Assembly (NCBI GenBank): GCA_020726505.1
Contig: JAHLEZ010000003.1
Span: forward strand, 2,976,001-3,040,000
Source of the DNA: Leptodontidium sp. MPI-SDFR-AT-0119
Lineage: Eukaryota > Ascomycota > Leotiomycetes > Helotiales > Leptodontidiaceae
Length of the DNA: 64,000 nt
Direction of reading: 5' to 3'
Shown here: one piece after another, positions 56,836 through 64,000 of the stretch
How the letters are laid out: the number at the start of each line of letters is the position of its first letter
How positions within the stretch are numbered: position 1 is the stretch's first letter
Program-made: the position numbers and the translations under genes
The notes under the pieces: model-generated
Told to the model about the DNA's origin: nothing
Databases searched by the model: none
What the model saw: only the letters and a program-made list of their open reading frames with translations

Positions 56836-58215
56836 CTAAATTACTTCACCAATCGGATAATCTGTGTATCCCTCCTTGCCAGGCGCATAGAAAGTCTTCA
56901 TATCCCACTTTGTCAATTTCCTCCCCTCCCGGATCTTGTCCACCAAATCCGGATTACTGATGAACCATCTCCCGAAGGTCACAGCATCAATTTCGCCCTT
57001 CTCAACCTCTTCAAAGCAATTGTCTCCATCATAGTTCCCAGTCGCCAACTTCGGCGTCGTCTTCAACACTTCTTCAAAATGCCTCAAGTGAAAGTCATCA
57101 GCAACAGCCGCGACTTTGCCCTCTTCAACAGCCTTGTGCAGGTTCCCCCATTTAGTGCTCTCTTCCAAAAGGAGATCAGTGCGTGGTTGTGTGAGACAGA
57201 CGTACGCCACACCTCGTTTCTCAACCTCGCTCAACACGTATCGGAATGTTTCGATAGGATTGGAATCCAGCGACATCCACACTGTGCCCCAAGGGCTAAA
57301 TCGCAATGCAACCTTCGAAGCACCAATAGCAGCAATTACGGCGTCCAAGACTTCAAGCGTGAAGCGAGCTCTGTTCTCTTTGGTGCCTCCATACTGATCG
57401 GTACGGAAGTTGACATTGCTGTTGAGGAATTGATCGCAAAGATATCCGTTGCCTGCAGTCTGTTGGACGGGTCAGCATTCATCCAAAACAAAGCTTAAGG
57501 GCTTGACGCACGATCTCTACACAATCGAATCCAGCCTCGATGGCACAAATAGCAGCGTGCACATGGTCGCCAACTGTATCCTTGATTTCTTGGAGACTCA
57601 TGGGCTTTGATATCTCATGCGGCACCCGACCTTTCGTCGTGAAGCCGTTTGACATCCCGATATTCGTCGCTGAGGAGCTGAGTGGCTGACGACCACCCAA
57701 TTGGATAGAGACTGCGAAGCGTCCGGTCTAACGAGGGCCAATCCGTAAATAAAGAGTATCGGGGAATAGAAAATGGAGGGAGTGACATACGTGCCAGAGC
57801 TGACACGCCATATATGCCCCTTTGCCATGCACCGCATCGGTCACTTTCTTCCAAGCCCTGACATGCTCAGGGGCGAACATACCTGGCACGTTGAGGAAAT
57901 TCCCAGCCTGTAAGCATGTCAGCGCCTTCGGCTTACCTCAAACAGACTTGCAAGGGTTTACATCAAAGATCTTTACACGAGAATCAGGGAGGGAAGACAA
58001 ACCATCAAGCTCGGATGCATCCCCTCACTGATCAATAAACCACCTTCAGTCGCTCGCTGAGAATAGTACTCCCCTACCGATGGGCTAGGAATACTGCCAG
58101 GGCAGCGAACTCGTGTAAGGGGCGACATGATGACTCGATGAGAGAGATTCATGGTGCCGAGGCGGAGGGGAGTGAAGAGCTTGCGAGGGTCGTTGATCTG
58201 AGTGATTGAACCCAT
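56836..58215 (-). CDS. old yellow enzyme family NAD(P)H:flavin oxidoreductase
   Basis: FMN enzyme that reduces activated alkenes using NAD(P)H. Four exons (58215-58003, 57907-57791, 57727-57512, 57459-56836), each in phase 0, join to 389 residues, the family norm. Family marks in order: LFTPLRLGTMNLSHRVIMSP with LTR (the flavin-contacting Thr), LLISEGM, GKGAYMACQLWHTGR (conserved Gln), FDCVEITAGNGYLCDQFL with the proton-donor Tyr, ALRFSPWG (conserved Arg) and DAVTFGRWFISNPDL near the C-terminus. At the substrate-anion pair (His/Asn in HSANGYL of yeast OYE1) this protein reads TAGNGYL, so Thr replaces His and Asn is kept. The change falls exactly at the last exon junction, but no other acceptor restores His in frame. 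Cytosolic, no signal. It is convergent with the Zn2Cys6 gene. Confidence 0.92.
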
Positions 58216-59014
58216 GTTTGCTTGCGTTTCCGAACTGAATATGCGATTTGTTTATTTGAAAAAGCCGAGAAATGGGAACGTGCTTTGTTCTTTGTGTTTT
58301 ACGTTCATCGAAGAGGGTTCAAGCAGTCTTAAGTACTTCGCACCTGCCAGCTTTCCGTTGGACAGGTTGAGGGCTTCGCAATTCTCAACCAGGGGAAGGC
58401 CACTGTATCTTGAATACATTGCACTATTCTTGTTTGGCAAGTTCAAAAGTGTTGAGAATCTTTCACGACATGTCAATTCTTTCTCTCTGTTATTGGTTAT
58501 TTATCTAGCGAAGCGGATAATATCTAAGCCCGCCTTTGGCATCCAATGGGATCCTTTGAATATCCGCACCCGCATCCGCATTTCCACTTTTATTTCCGAT
58601 TCGCAAGAGGGAGAATTCTTGAAAGGTCCTAGTAAATAAGAAGTCATTTCCCCTGCATAAGCGTAGGATAAGAAAAGATAAAGAAAGGTTAGGCTCTTCA
58701 GTCTCTATAAGGGCAGTCAGTGTTCTGTCAAATCTTTGAAAGCGTGGTGAGATTTGATATCGGACCTAAACTAGATTGTTTACATTTGGTGGGACTTGGT
58801 TCGTGCCTTTGTTTACCTAAGTAACCGCCATTTCTCTGCTCGCTGTCATAGACGAGCTCACTTTCAGTCTGCCCAAAAATGTGCAGCCTAGGGGAGCTTG
58901 CCGGTACATTGGTGGGGGCCTAGCTCGCAAGGGGACCAGTGACGACGTACTTCGAGATATATTTCCTCACAGCCTCGCACAGTTTCGAAAGACACAACAC
59001 CAACAAACCTCAAC
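58216..59014. promoter_or_regulatory. divergent promoter region, OYE / F-box-like gene
   Basis: About 800 bases between two divergent starts. The frame at 58202-58639 lacks motifs. No named site is visible. Confidence 0.4.
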
Positions 59015-60121
59015 ATGGAAAAGGCCACGCCAGGACCCCCTTCAACTCTTGCCCCATTGAACAGAATGGCGCAGAGCACAGCTCCTACAGGTCGAAAGAC
59101 TCTAGACAACCTTCCTCATGTTGTTCTCCTATGCATTGGTGATTACCTCTCACCTTTGAGCTCAGCTTGTCTTTCAGTGTGCAGCAAGAAATTGAGAGAC
59201 TCTTTCCTCAGCAAATATCAAGCTTGTATCAGATCTTCAGGTCATGAGTACTTCAAATTCCTCACACTCCTCTCCAGAGATCTTCCAGATCACTTCCTCT
59301 GCCGGACGTGCCGCAGACTCCATTCGAACAGTATTGTCTCCTGGCCCAACAGCAGCAACAACAACAGCAACATCGCCGCCAACGGCCCTCCATCTTCTGC
59401 CTCTCTGCTACGATGCATGACTGTTCAGCACCAACACCTCTTACCAACCAGACGAGTCGACTTCTCGCAGATCCAAGTCGCGATGAAACATCTCAAACAT
59501 GGCGCTCCACATGGCATGCCCATCTCAGCTTTCAACAGCACGAAGTTGATAGACATTGCTAAATACCACGGCTATAGCTTCAAGATTGAAGCGGTTCATT
59601 CTTACGAGGCACGAATCGTTTCCGGCGAACTGATTCTACGAACCCAAGTCTGGATGCGCACGAAGGGGAACAACCCATCGCAGGACCAGTATACAGAGCT
59701 GCTAACCTCAATGTTGCACGATTACCATGACAATCTTCCATGCAGGATTTCCCAGTGTCCGCTCAAGGGGTACGTTCGGAGCTTTCTCACAGCCGAGTCT
59801 CAGTCAGATTATAACCGTAGCCGACTGCCATGGATTCTTGAGGGGCCAAAGGGGAAGGCTGCTTTCTGGGATGCCGCACCCCTTCGCTGCGATGTCGCTA
59901 CCATTGATGTGGCCAGGAAAGGCACTGCCATGGGTATCACCACCTGGATCAACTATGACAATGGCATAACCCCGAAGAACTTGGGTCGCCGAATGGTTGT
60001 GACTGCGGCAGACAGGGACAACTTTGAAAATCTGGGAGGAGTTACCTTGGAGGAGATGACGGATAATAATGTCGGGCTGCTCTTTGAGAAGGGGGCGATG
60101 GGACCAGGGTGGATGAATTGA
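59015..60121 (+). CDS. F-box-like protein
   Basis: Possible substrate adaptor of an SCF ubiquitin ligase. A single exon encodes 368 residues with no stop or splice signal needed. Residues about 30-65 (RKTLDNLPHVVLLCIGDYLS, then ACLSVCSKKLRDSF) have the LP..l..I.dyL..l....S.tsk.L pattern of fungal F-boxes. A CRTCRRLH segment (residue about 95) is common after the F-box in Pezizomycotina proteins. An Asn-rich linker (SSNNNSNIAANG) comes next, then a region with TRRVDFSQIQVAMKHLKHG and a basic/aromatic C-terminal part of unknown fold. The start at 59015 was chosen as the first ATG of the frame; the second Met (59069) would also keep the F-box. No known target can be named. Confidence 0.78.
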   Translation: MEKATPGPPSTLAPLNRMAQSTAPTGRKTLDNLPHVVLLCIGDYLSPLSSACLSVCSKKLRDSFLSKYQACIRSSGHEYFKFLTLLSRDLPDHFLCRTCRRLHSNSIVSWPNSSNNNSNIAANGPPSSASLLRCMTVQHQHLLPTRRVDFSQIQVAMKHLKHGAPHGMPISAFNSTKLIDIAKYHGYSFKIEAVHSYEARIVSGELILRTQVWMRTKGNNPSQDQYTELLTSMLHDYHDNLPCRISQCPLKGYVRSFLTAESQSDYNRSRLPWILEGPKGKAAFWDAAPLRCDVATIDVARKGTAMGITTWINYDNGITPKNLGRRMVVTAADRDNFENLGGVTLEEMTDNNVGLLFEKGAMGPGWMN

Positions 60122-60680
60122 GTAGGCATGAAGGTTTTGCACCGATTCATGGACGAAAGCAACCTATGGTACTCTCAATGGTACGTTCGCATTCCTATAT
60201 GCAGTCATTGATTAGGGCACTGTGCTGACTGACAATCCTAGTATCTCGGATGGCTTGGAATGAGAACATGATTCATGCACAGCTTGGAGCTCTTTGATGT
60301 TGATATGTAACGATAGCACAGGACTACGACTGTTGATTTCTGAAGAAGGGAGCTTTGACTTGGTTGGTGGGTTGGCACACATGGGCTAGAGGTGGTTGCT
60401 TGCTTCTCGCAGTAGCTAAGATGTCACATTGCTCAACAATCAAGTAAACAATTTGTAATAACTCCAACGTTCCTCTGCTTCCTCTCTCGCGCTCTCTCAA
60501 ACCTCCCTCATAACGTTTTGCAAACATGGCCGTCTTGAATTTCTGTGCAGCCTTTACTTGTCAACAACATTACGGGCGGTGATCTTTCCTCTCAAACCTA
60601 AGTCCGGCGCGCACCACTTTGGATACCCAGAAGCGGAGCGGTTTGATTCCCTGCAAGCCGTTTTTAAACTAGATTGCACC
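60122..60680. other. intergenic between F-box-like and small-protein genes
   Basis: About 560 bases between convergent 3' ends. No gene or repeat is evident. Confidence 0.45.
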
Positions 60681-61058
60681 CTAAGACCCTCTTATGGTAT
60701 GCTTCTTCATCCCATAAACAAAAGTCCACCGATCGAAGCTGTTTAAATCCAGAAGCCAGTTCTTGTCTCTATCCACACCCTTCTCCCTTTTTACATGTTC
60801 AAACATCCCACGCCAGTCAATTTCTCTTCCCAAAATCCCACATTCTGCCCACCATTCAATAATCTCGCTATAACCTTCTTTGGTAGGTTCTCGGGAATAG
60901 TTACCAGTCCAAGGGATGCCTTCCTGGATCCATTTCGCTAGTGCTTGATGGCTTTCAAAACCTTTCGTCTGGCCTGGTTGAGGAAATTCTGGATTCTGAC
61001 TTGAGTATAATGTGAATAGTGCTGTCCACTCTTCTGTGGCGAAGGATTTGAGAGACAT
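60681..61058 (-). CDS. small Trp-rich protein (125 residues), function unknown
   Basis: Not recognised. A single exon encodes 125 residues from MSLKSFATEEWTALFTLYSS to a C-terminus ending KKHTIRGS. It is rich in Trp (seven) and mixed charge, with patterns such as ALAKWIQEGIPWTGNY, SEIIEWWAECGILGREIDW and NWLLDLNSFDRWTF that suggest a compact helical domain rather than random translation. There is no signal peptide, membrane segment or metal motif. No intron is needed. It is the only frame with such composition in the neighbourhood, but without comparison to other genomes it remains a moderate call. Confidence 0.5.
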   Translation of the reverse strand: MSLKSFATEEWTALFTLYSSQNPEFPQPGQTKGFESHQALAKWIQEGIPWTGNYSREPTKEGYSEIIEWWAECGILGREIDWRGMFEHVKREKGVDRDKNWLLDLNSFDRWTFVYGMKKHTIRGS

Positions 61059-62093
61059 ATTCTCGTTCTTCGTGTATTGGGTACGGCTTCTTGGGGGTGG
61101 TATATGCTTTTGACGTTTGGGGGCAAATCTCTTCTAGTGTAGAAGCGGAGCGTTTTTAATATGATGAAGTAACTGGAACAGTTGATATGGAAGCTCTTAT
61201 ACTGAGAATTAAATTCGATACGGTAAGAGATTTCTGGCACTCATTGATAGCTGATGTTATAGTTTTTGCACACCGATTAGTTGATTAGTTGGATTCACTT
61301 CTCGGCAATCTATGATGAGACTTCAACTCAAAAAAGCCTTTGACTGTTGTACTTTCCCATGATGCAAGTCTAATTCTGAGGTCTCAAATGATTGCCGGCT
61401 TTGCACAGAATACTTTCACGGTTTACCTGCTTGGAAGAAGCTGAGAACCTACCAACACTTCATCGTCGCAGCACGGAATGAGAAACTTCGGTTATTGCAT
61501 TCATGTCCCAAAGTTGACTGGTGCATCAACTAGAACAACACAAAACGGTCCTTGTGATAGTGTACGCATGTCACACTGTAATCCTCCACCGCATAACCTA
61601 GCACCCACTTCGCGTTTATCACTTCTTCTCCCACACCTCCCGAGCTAGGAATTCCTCCCATGCTATCTTTCGACTCACGCAACATACTGCACTCTTTTAT
61701 CTCAATGATTGTAATGATCCTGTCTGGATTGTAAGTGATTTGTAATTTATTGTGGTACAGTCCAGTTAAAACAGCAGTACAGGGTAGATCTTGTTGTTAA
61801 TGAGTTTGACTGAATGTTGATTAACTGGGAGTGTCTATGGCTAAGAATAGTAAGAAAAGAAGAGCTCGGAAGTCAAAATGCGTGGGGTTGAATAGACAAG
61901 AACCGAGTCTGTTTAAAATTATGATTCAGATCTATTACCGGCATCGTAGCTCGTCTTATCAGCTAAACTATTGACGCCCGCATCCTAAATCCATCATCCA
62001 TCCGCCGTCTTCGACGCAGTACAATCATGAGTAAACACCAAGTCAAACCAACCCAGTCGACTACCTAGCAGTAATCCAGTCGAAGTTGCTAAC
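61059..62093. other. intergenic, upstream of the 125-residue gene
   Basis: About 1 kb, AT-rich, with no supported gene, tRNA or repeat. Confidence 0.45.
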
Positions 62094-62801
62094 CTACCAC
62101 AGCATCCTCAACCCCATCCCCTCCTCATCTCCAAACTGCCTTTCAACCTTCCTCCTAGCAATCACCGCGTAGACAAGCGCGAGCCAAAAAGGTCCCCTGT
62201 CACCCCAAGCATCAGTAAAGTCACATCCATAACTGCTGACTATCTAAGAGAAAATACAAGGGAAGTACTCACACCACAACCCCACCCCTCCAAACCGCAC
62301 CCCAAGCACCAACTGACGCTCCCCCAGCCGTCCATCCACTCCCATTGACCGAGACCAGGATAACCAAGAGGAGGAAATAGAGCGATTTAACGAGTTGCAT
62401 TCGGTAGAAGCGCGTAGCGGAGAGGAAGGGGAGTGCGCAGGTGTAGGTTAGTTCGTAGAGGATTGTGAAGAGCAGGATGGTGTTGGCTATCAGGGAGAGG
62501 ATCGTGGTTGCCGTACTGGGGTGTTGTTAGATTGGTATTTTTGGAATGGATATGAATGGGTATGGAGGAGAGGTGAGGTGAGGAGAAGAGAGGATGGAGG
62601 AAGGGAAGAGAGGAGAGAGATGAAGACGTACAAATACCACGGGATCTCCTTATGAGCCCCCGTCCCGCCAATAACGAGAGTCATGGCTAGACTCCCGAAG
62701 AAGAGGAAGATGGTGATGAAGAGCTGGGAGAGCCAGAGGAGGGTGAGGATCCAACCGCGCCATTTGGGGTTTGTTGTTGGGGGGCCGAGGGAGATGGGCA
62801 T
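62094..62801 (-). CDS. small four-TM membrane protein, function unknown
   Basis: Family not named. Three exons (62801-62632, 62515-62273, 62196-62094) join in frame to 171 residues. The start MPISLGPPTTNPKWRGW is followed by four hydrophobic segments. TM1 is ILTLLWLSQLFITIFLFFG, TM2 runs from ATTILSLIANTILLFTILYE, TM3 is SLYFLLLVILVSVN, and TM4 covers GAVWRGGVVVGPFWLALVYA across the last junction. A short charged tail, ARRKVERQFGDEEGMG, follows. N and C termini are probably on the same (cytosolic) side. The layout resembles MARVEL-like fungal tetraspan proteins, but I cannot assign the family. Junctions use GTACGT..CCAG and GTGAGT..ACAG. The gene is easily missed because no exon is a long open frame. 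Confidence 0.7.
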
Positions 62802-63405
62802 TTTGGTGATGAGTTTGGGAAGATCGGATATAGTTTCCCTGGTTGGTGGGTTGCTGTTTGTGGAAATCAGGAAATGGAGTTGAGATAGTAATAGATATCT
62901 TGATTTAAGTAACAATTAATGTGGGAATGCCTTCTTTCTTGAGGGGTTCCAGTCTCTTGTGGCAGAGCCTCGTCAAGTCTCGTGTCTGCATTGTTGTGCG
63001 GCACAGCGTGCAAGCGAGGAGGGCTGGGAGCCAGTGACAGGATCTCGGTGAGTGCTCCGGATAAATGCGATCCCCTTGTCCACACGACGAACTATCCGGA
63101 TTTGGATGTTTCGATATATGCAGGTGCTTGGTATTGATAGAGATATATTGTACTCGGTGTGCTGTCGTGGATGGGTGCAGGATTCTGCCTTGGGAGGCGC
63201 GAGTCTAGAGTGATGGATTGGATTGGGACTTCCAAAGCATCCCTGAATAAGGTTTGAGAAAGAAAAGAGGACGTGGTAGTTGTTACTGAAGAAGCAGTTC
63301 GACCAGAGCAAAGGAAGGGGTGAAAAAGTAAACAAGTTGAGATTGGGTATTCCGCCTCGTGCTAAACGCCACCTGATGTAAATACCTACACCATATGATA
63401 CAACA
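62802..63405. other. intergenic between membrane-protein gene and IleRS
   Basis: About 600 bases that hold the membrane-protein promoter and the synthetase 3' UTR. No gene is seen. Confidence 0.45.
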
Positions 63406-64000
63406 CTATTCTACAGGTTCAGGTACAGGTACAACCTCCTCACAGCGACCGCACAATTCATCCTCGACAGGCGCCACATATCGCCAACACCTTGGACACT
63501 TGTGATCTTTCGGCGGTAAAACCAGCGCTTCGGCCTGCCCCTTAGGAGTGGCAAACATCGCGGCGTACGAGAAACGATATTCTGCATCTTGGCTAGCCCC
63601 GTCTAATGACACCACCGTCTGGAGTTCTACAGACGAGACGACAAGGATACTCGCCAGCTCATCGGCATAGCGCTGAAACAAATCTTTTGCTTCGGCCGGA
63701 ACCCGAAGGATAACGGAGGACTCGAGCGAGGAGCCGATATGCTTGTTAGCTCGTGCCTCTTCCTGGGCTGATTTGATTGCCGTGTTAGCGTTTAGCAGCC
63801 ACGGGACGTCGGTGAGAATGTTCGGGTCTAGTTGTCGACTTGTTGGGATCACTGGGTCTTCGAGTGTGCGGTGGAAGGGATGGACCTGTGCCTCTTCTTT
63901 CATCCATACGGGGCGGTGATCCCATGCTTCTTCGACCAGGTGTGGTGTGATTGGCGTCAACATCCTCAACAGACCATGGAAAATCTCTTCCAGAACCCCG
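63406..64000 (-). CDS. isoleucyl-tRNA synthetase, mitochondrial type, C-terminal part (runs off the window)
   Basis: Charges tRNA-Ile with isoleucine, probably in mitochondria. The frame is open from the right edge to TAG 63406 and gives about 197 C-terminal residues. It covers the end of the anticodon-binding domain (VLEEIFHGLLRMLTPITPHL, VEEAWDHRPVWM, ARANKHIGSSLESSVILRV). It ends in the bacterial/mitochondrial-type zinc-binding tail KCPRCWRYVAPVEDELCGRC, with C-X2-C ... C-X2-C. The cytosolic enzyme lacks this tail, so the organellar form is favoured. The 5' part, with HIGH and KMSKS signatures, lies outside the window. No intron is needed here. Confidence 0.93.
   Translation of the reverse strand, partial: GVLEEIFHGLLRMLTPITPHLVEEAWDHRPVWMKEEAQVHPFHRTLEDPVIPTSRQLDPNILTDVPWLLNANTAIKSAQEEARANKHIGSSLESSVILRVPAEAKDLFQRYADELASILVVSSVELQTVVSLDGASQDAEYRFSYAAMFATPKGQAEALVLPPKDHKCPRCWRYVAPVEDELCGRCEEVVPVPEPVE

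Noticed and set aside
1..64000. CRISPR arrays, bacterial operons, ribosome binding sites, insertion sequences
   Set aside because: No regularly spaced direct repeats of that kind and no prokaryotic gene structure; the window is eukaryotic.

Overview
This window is nuclear DNA of a filamentous ascomycete fungus (Pezizomycotina; Leotiomycetes would fit, but the class cannot be fixed from sequence alone). The evidence is short spliceosomal introns of about 43-130 bases with GT..AG ends and CTRAY-type branch sites, intron-containing orthologues of fungal genes, a Zn2Cys6 regulator, a PIR-type cell wall protein, a DUF1996 secreted protein and a cutinase-family esterase. I rebuilt exon structures by hand from splice sites and frame. 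All coordinates are approximate gene models without transcript support.

Layout. 1-7 kb: ribosomal protein uS5 (RPS2), then a large secreted or membrane-anchored Ala/Gly-rich protein with a Cys-rich module. 7-16 kb: a possible plant-polymer utilisation patch with an MFS sugar transporter (-), a decayed GH43 glycosidase (+, five nonsense codons and one frameshift) and a type-B carboxylesterase (+), followed by tRNA-Ser(AGA). 16.2-34.0 kb: a gene desert of about 17.8 kb lying between two genes that both end into it. It is rich in microsatellites and strand-biased tracts. 34-37.5 kb: a divergent pair, an unidentified conserved-looking nuclear-type protein (-) and a type II NADH dehydrogenase (+). 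39.6 kb: a tRNA-Cys(GCA) gene interrupted in its D-loop. 42.7-44.1 kb: a J-domain protein. 45.4-53.2 kb: surface and secreted proteins (DUF1996, cutinase/CE5 with a GPI-type tail, repeat-rich PIR-like wall protein) plus a 91-residue Trp-rich small protein. 54.9-60.1 kb: a Zn2Cys6 transcription factor facing an old-yellow-enzyme-type oxidoreductase, then an F-box-like protein. 60.7-64 kb: a small unknown protein, a four-TM membrane protein and the 3' end of a mitochondrial-type isoleucyl-tRNA synthetase.

The most unusual observation is the tRNA-Cys gene at 39598-39734. Removing a 54-base segment that starts GTAAGA, carries CTAAT and ends CAACAG (39617-39670) restores an exact D-loop in an otherwise perfect tRNA-Cys cloverleaf with U73. 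The same gene also appears to carry a normal 11-base anticodon-loop intron. It therefore looks like a spliceosomal-type intron inside a Pol III tRNA gene. Other items worth checking are the gene desert, the stop-riddled but frame-preserved GH43, GC palindromes in the transporter promoter, a perfect 24-bp palindrome at 48873, a GC-AG intron in the NADH dehydrogenase, and an active-site His to Thr change in the old yellow enzyme homologue.
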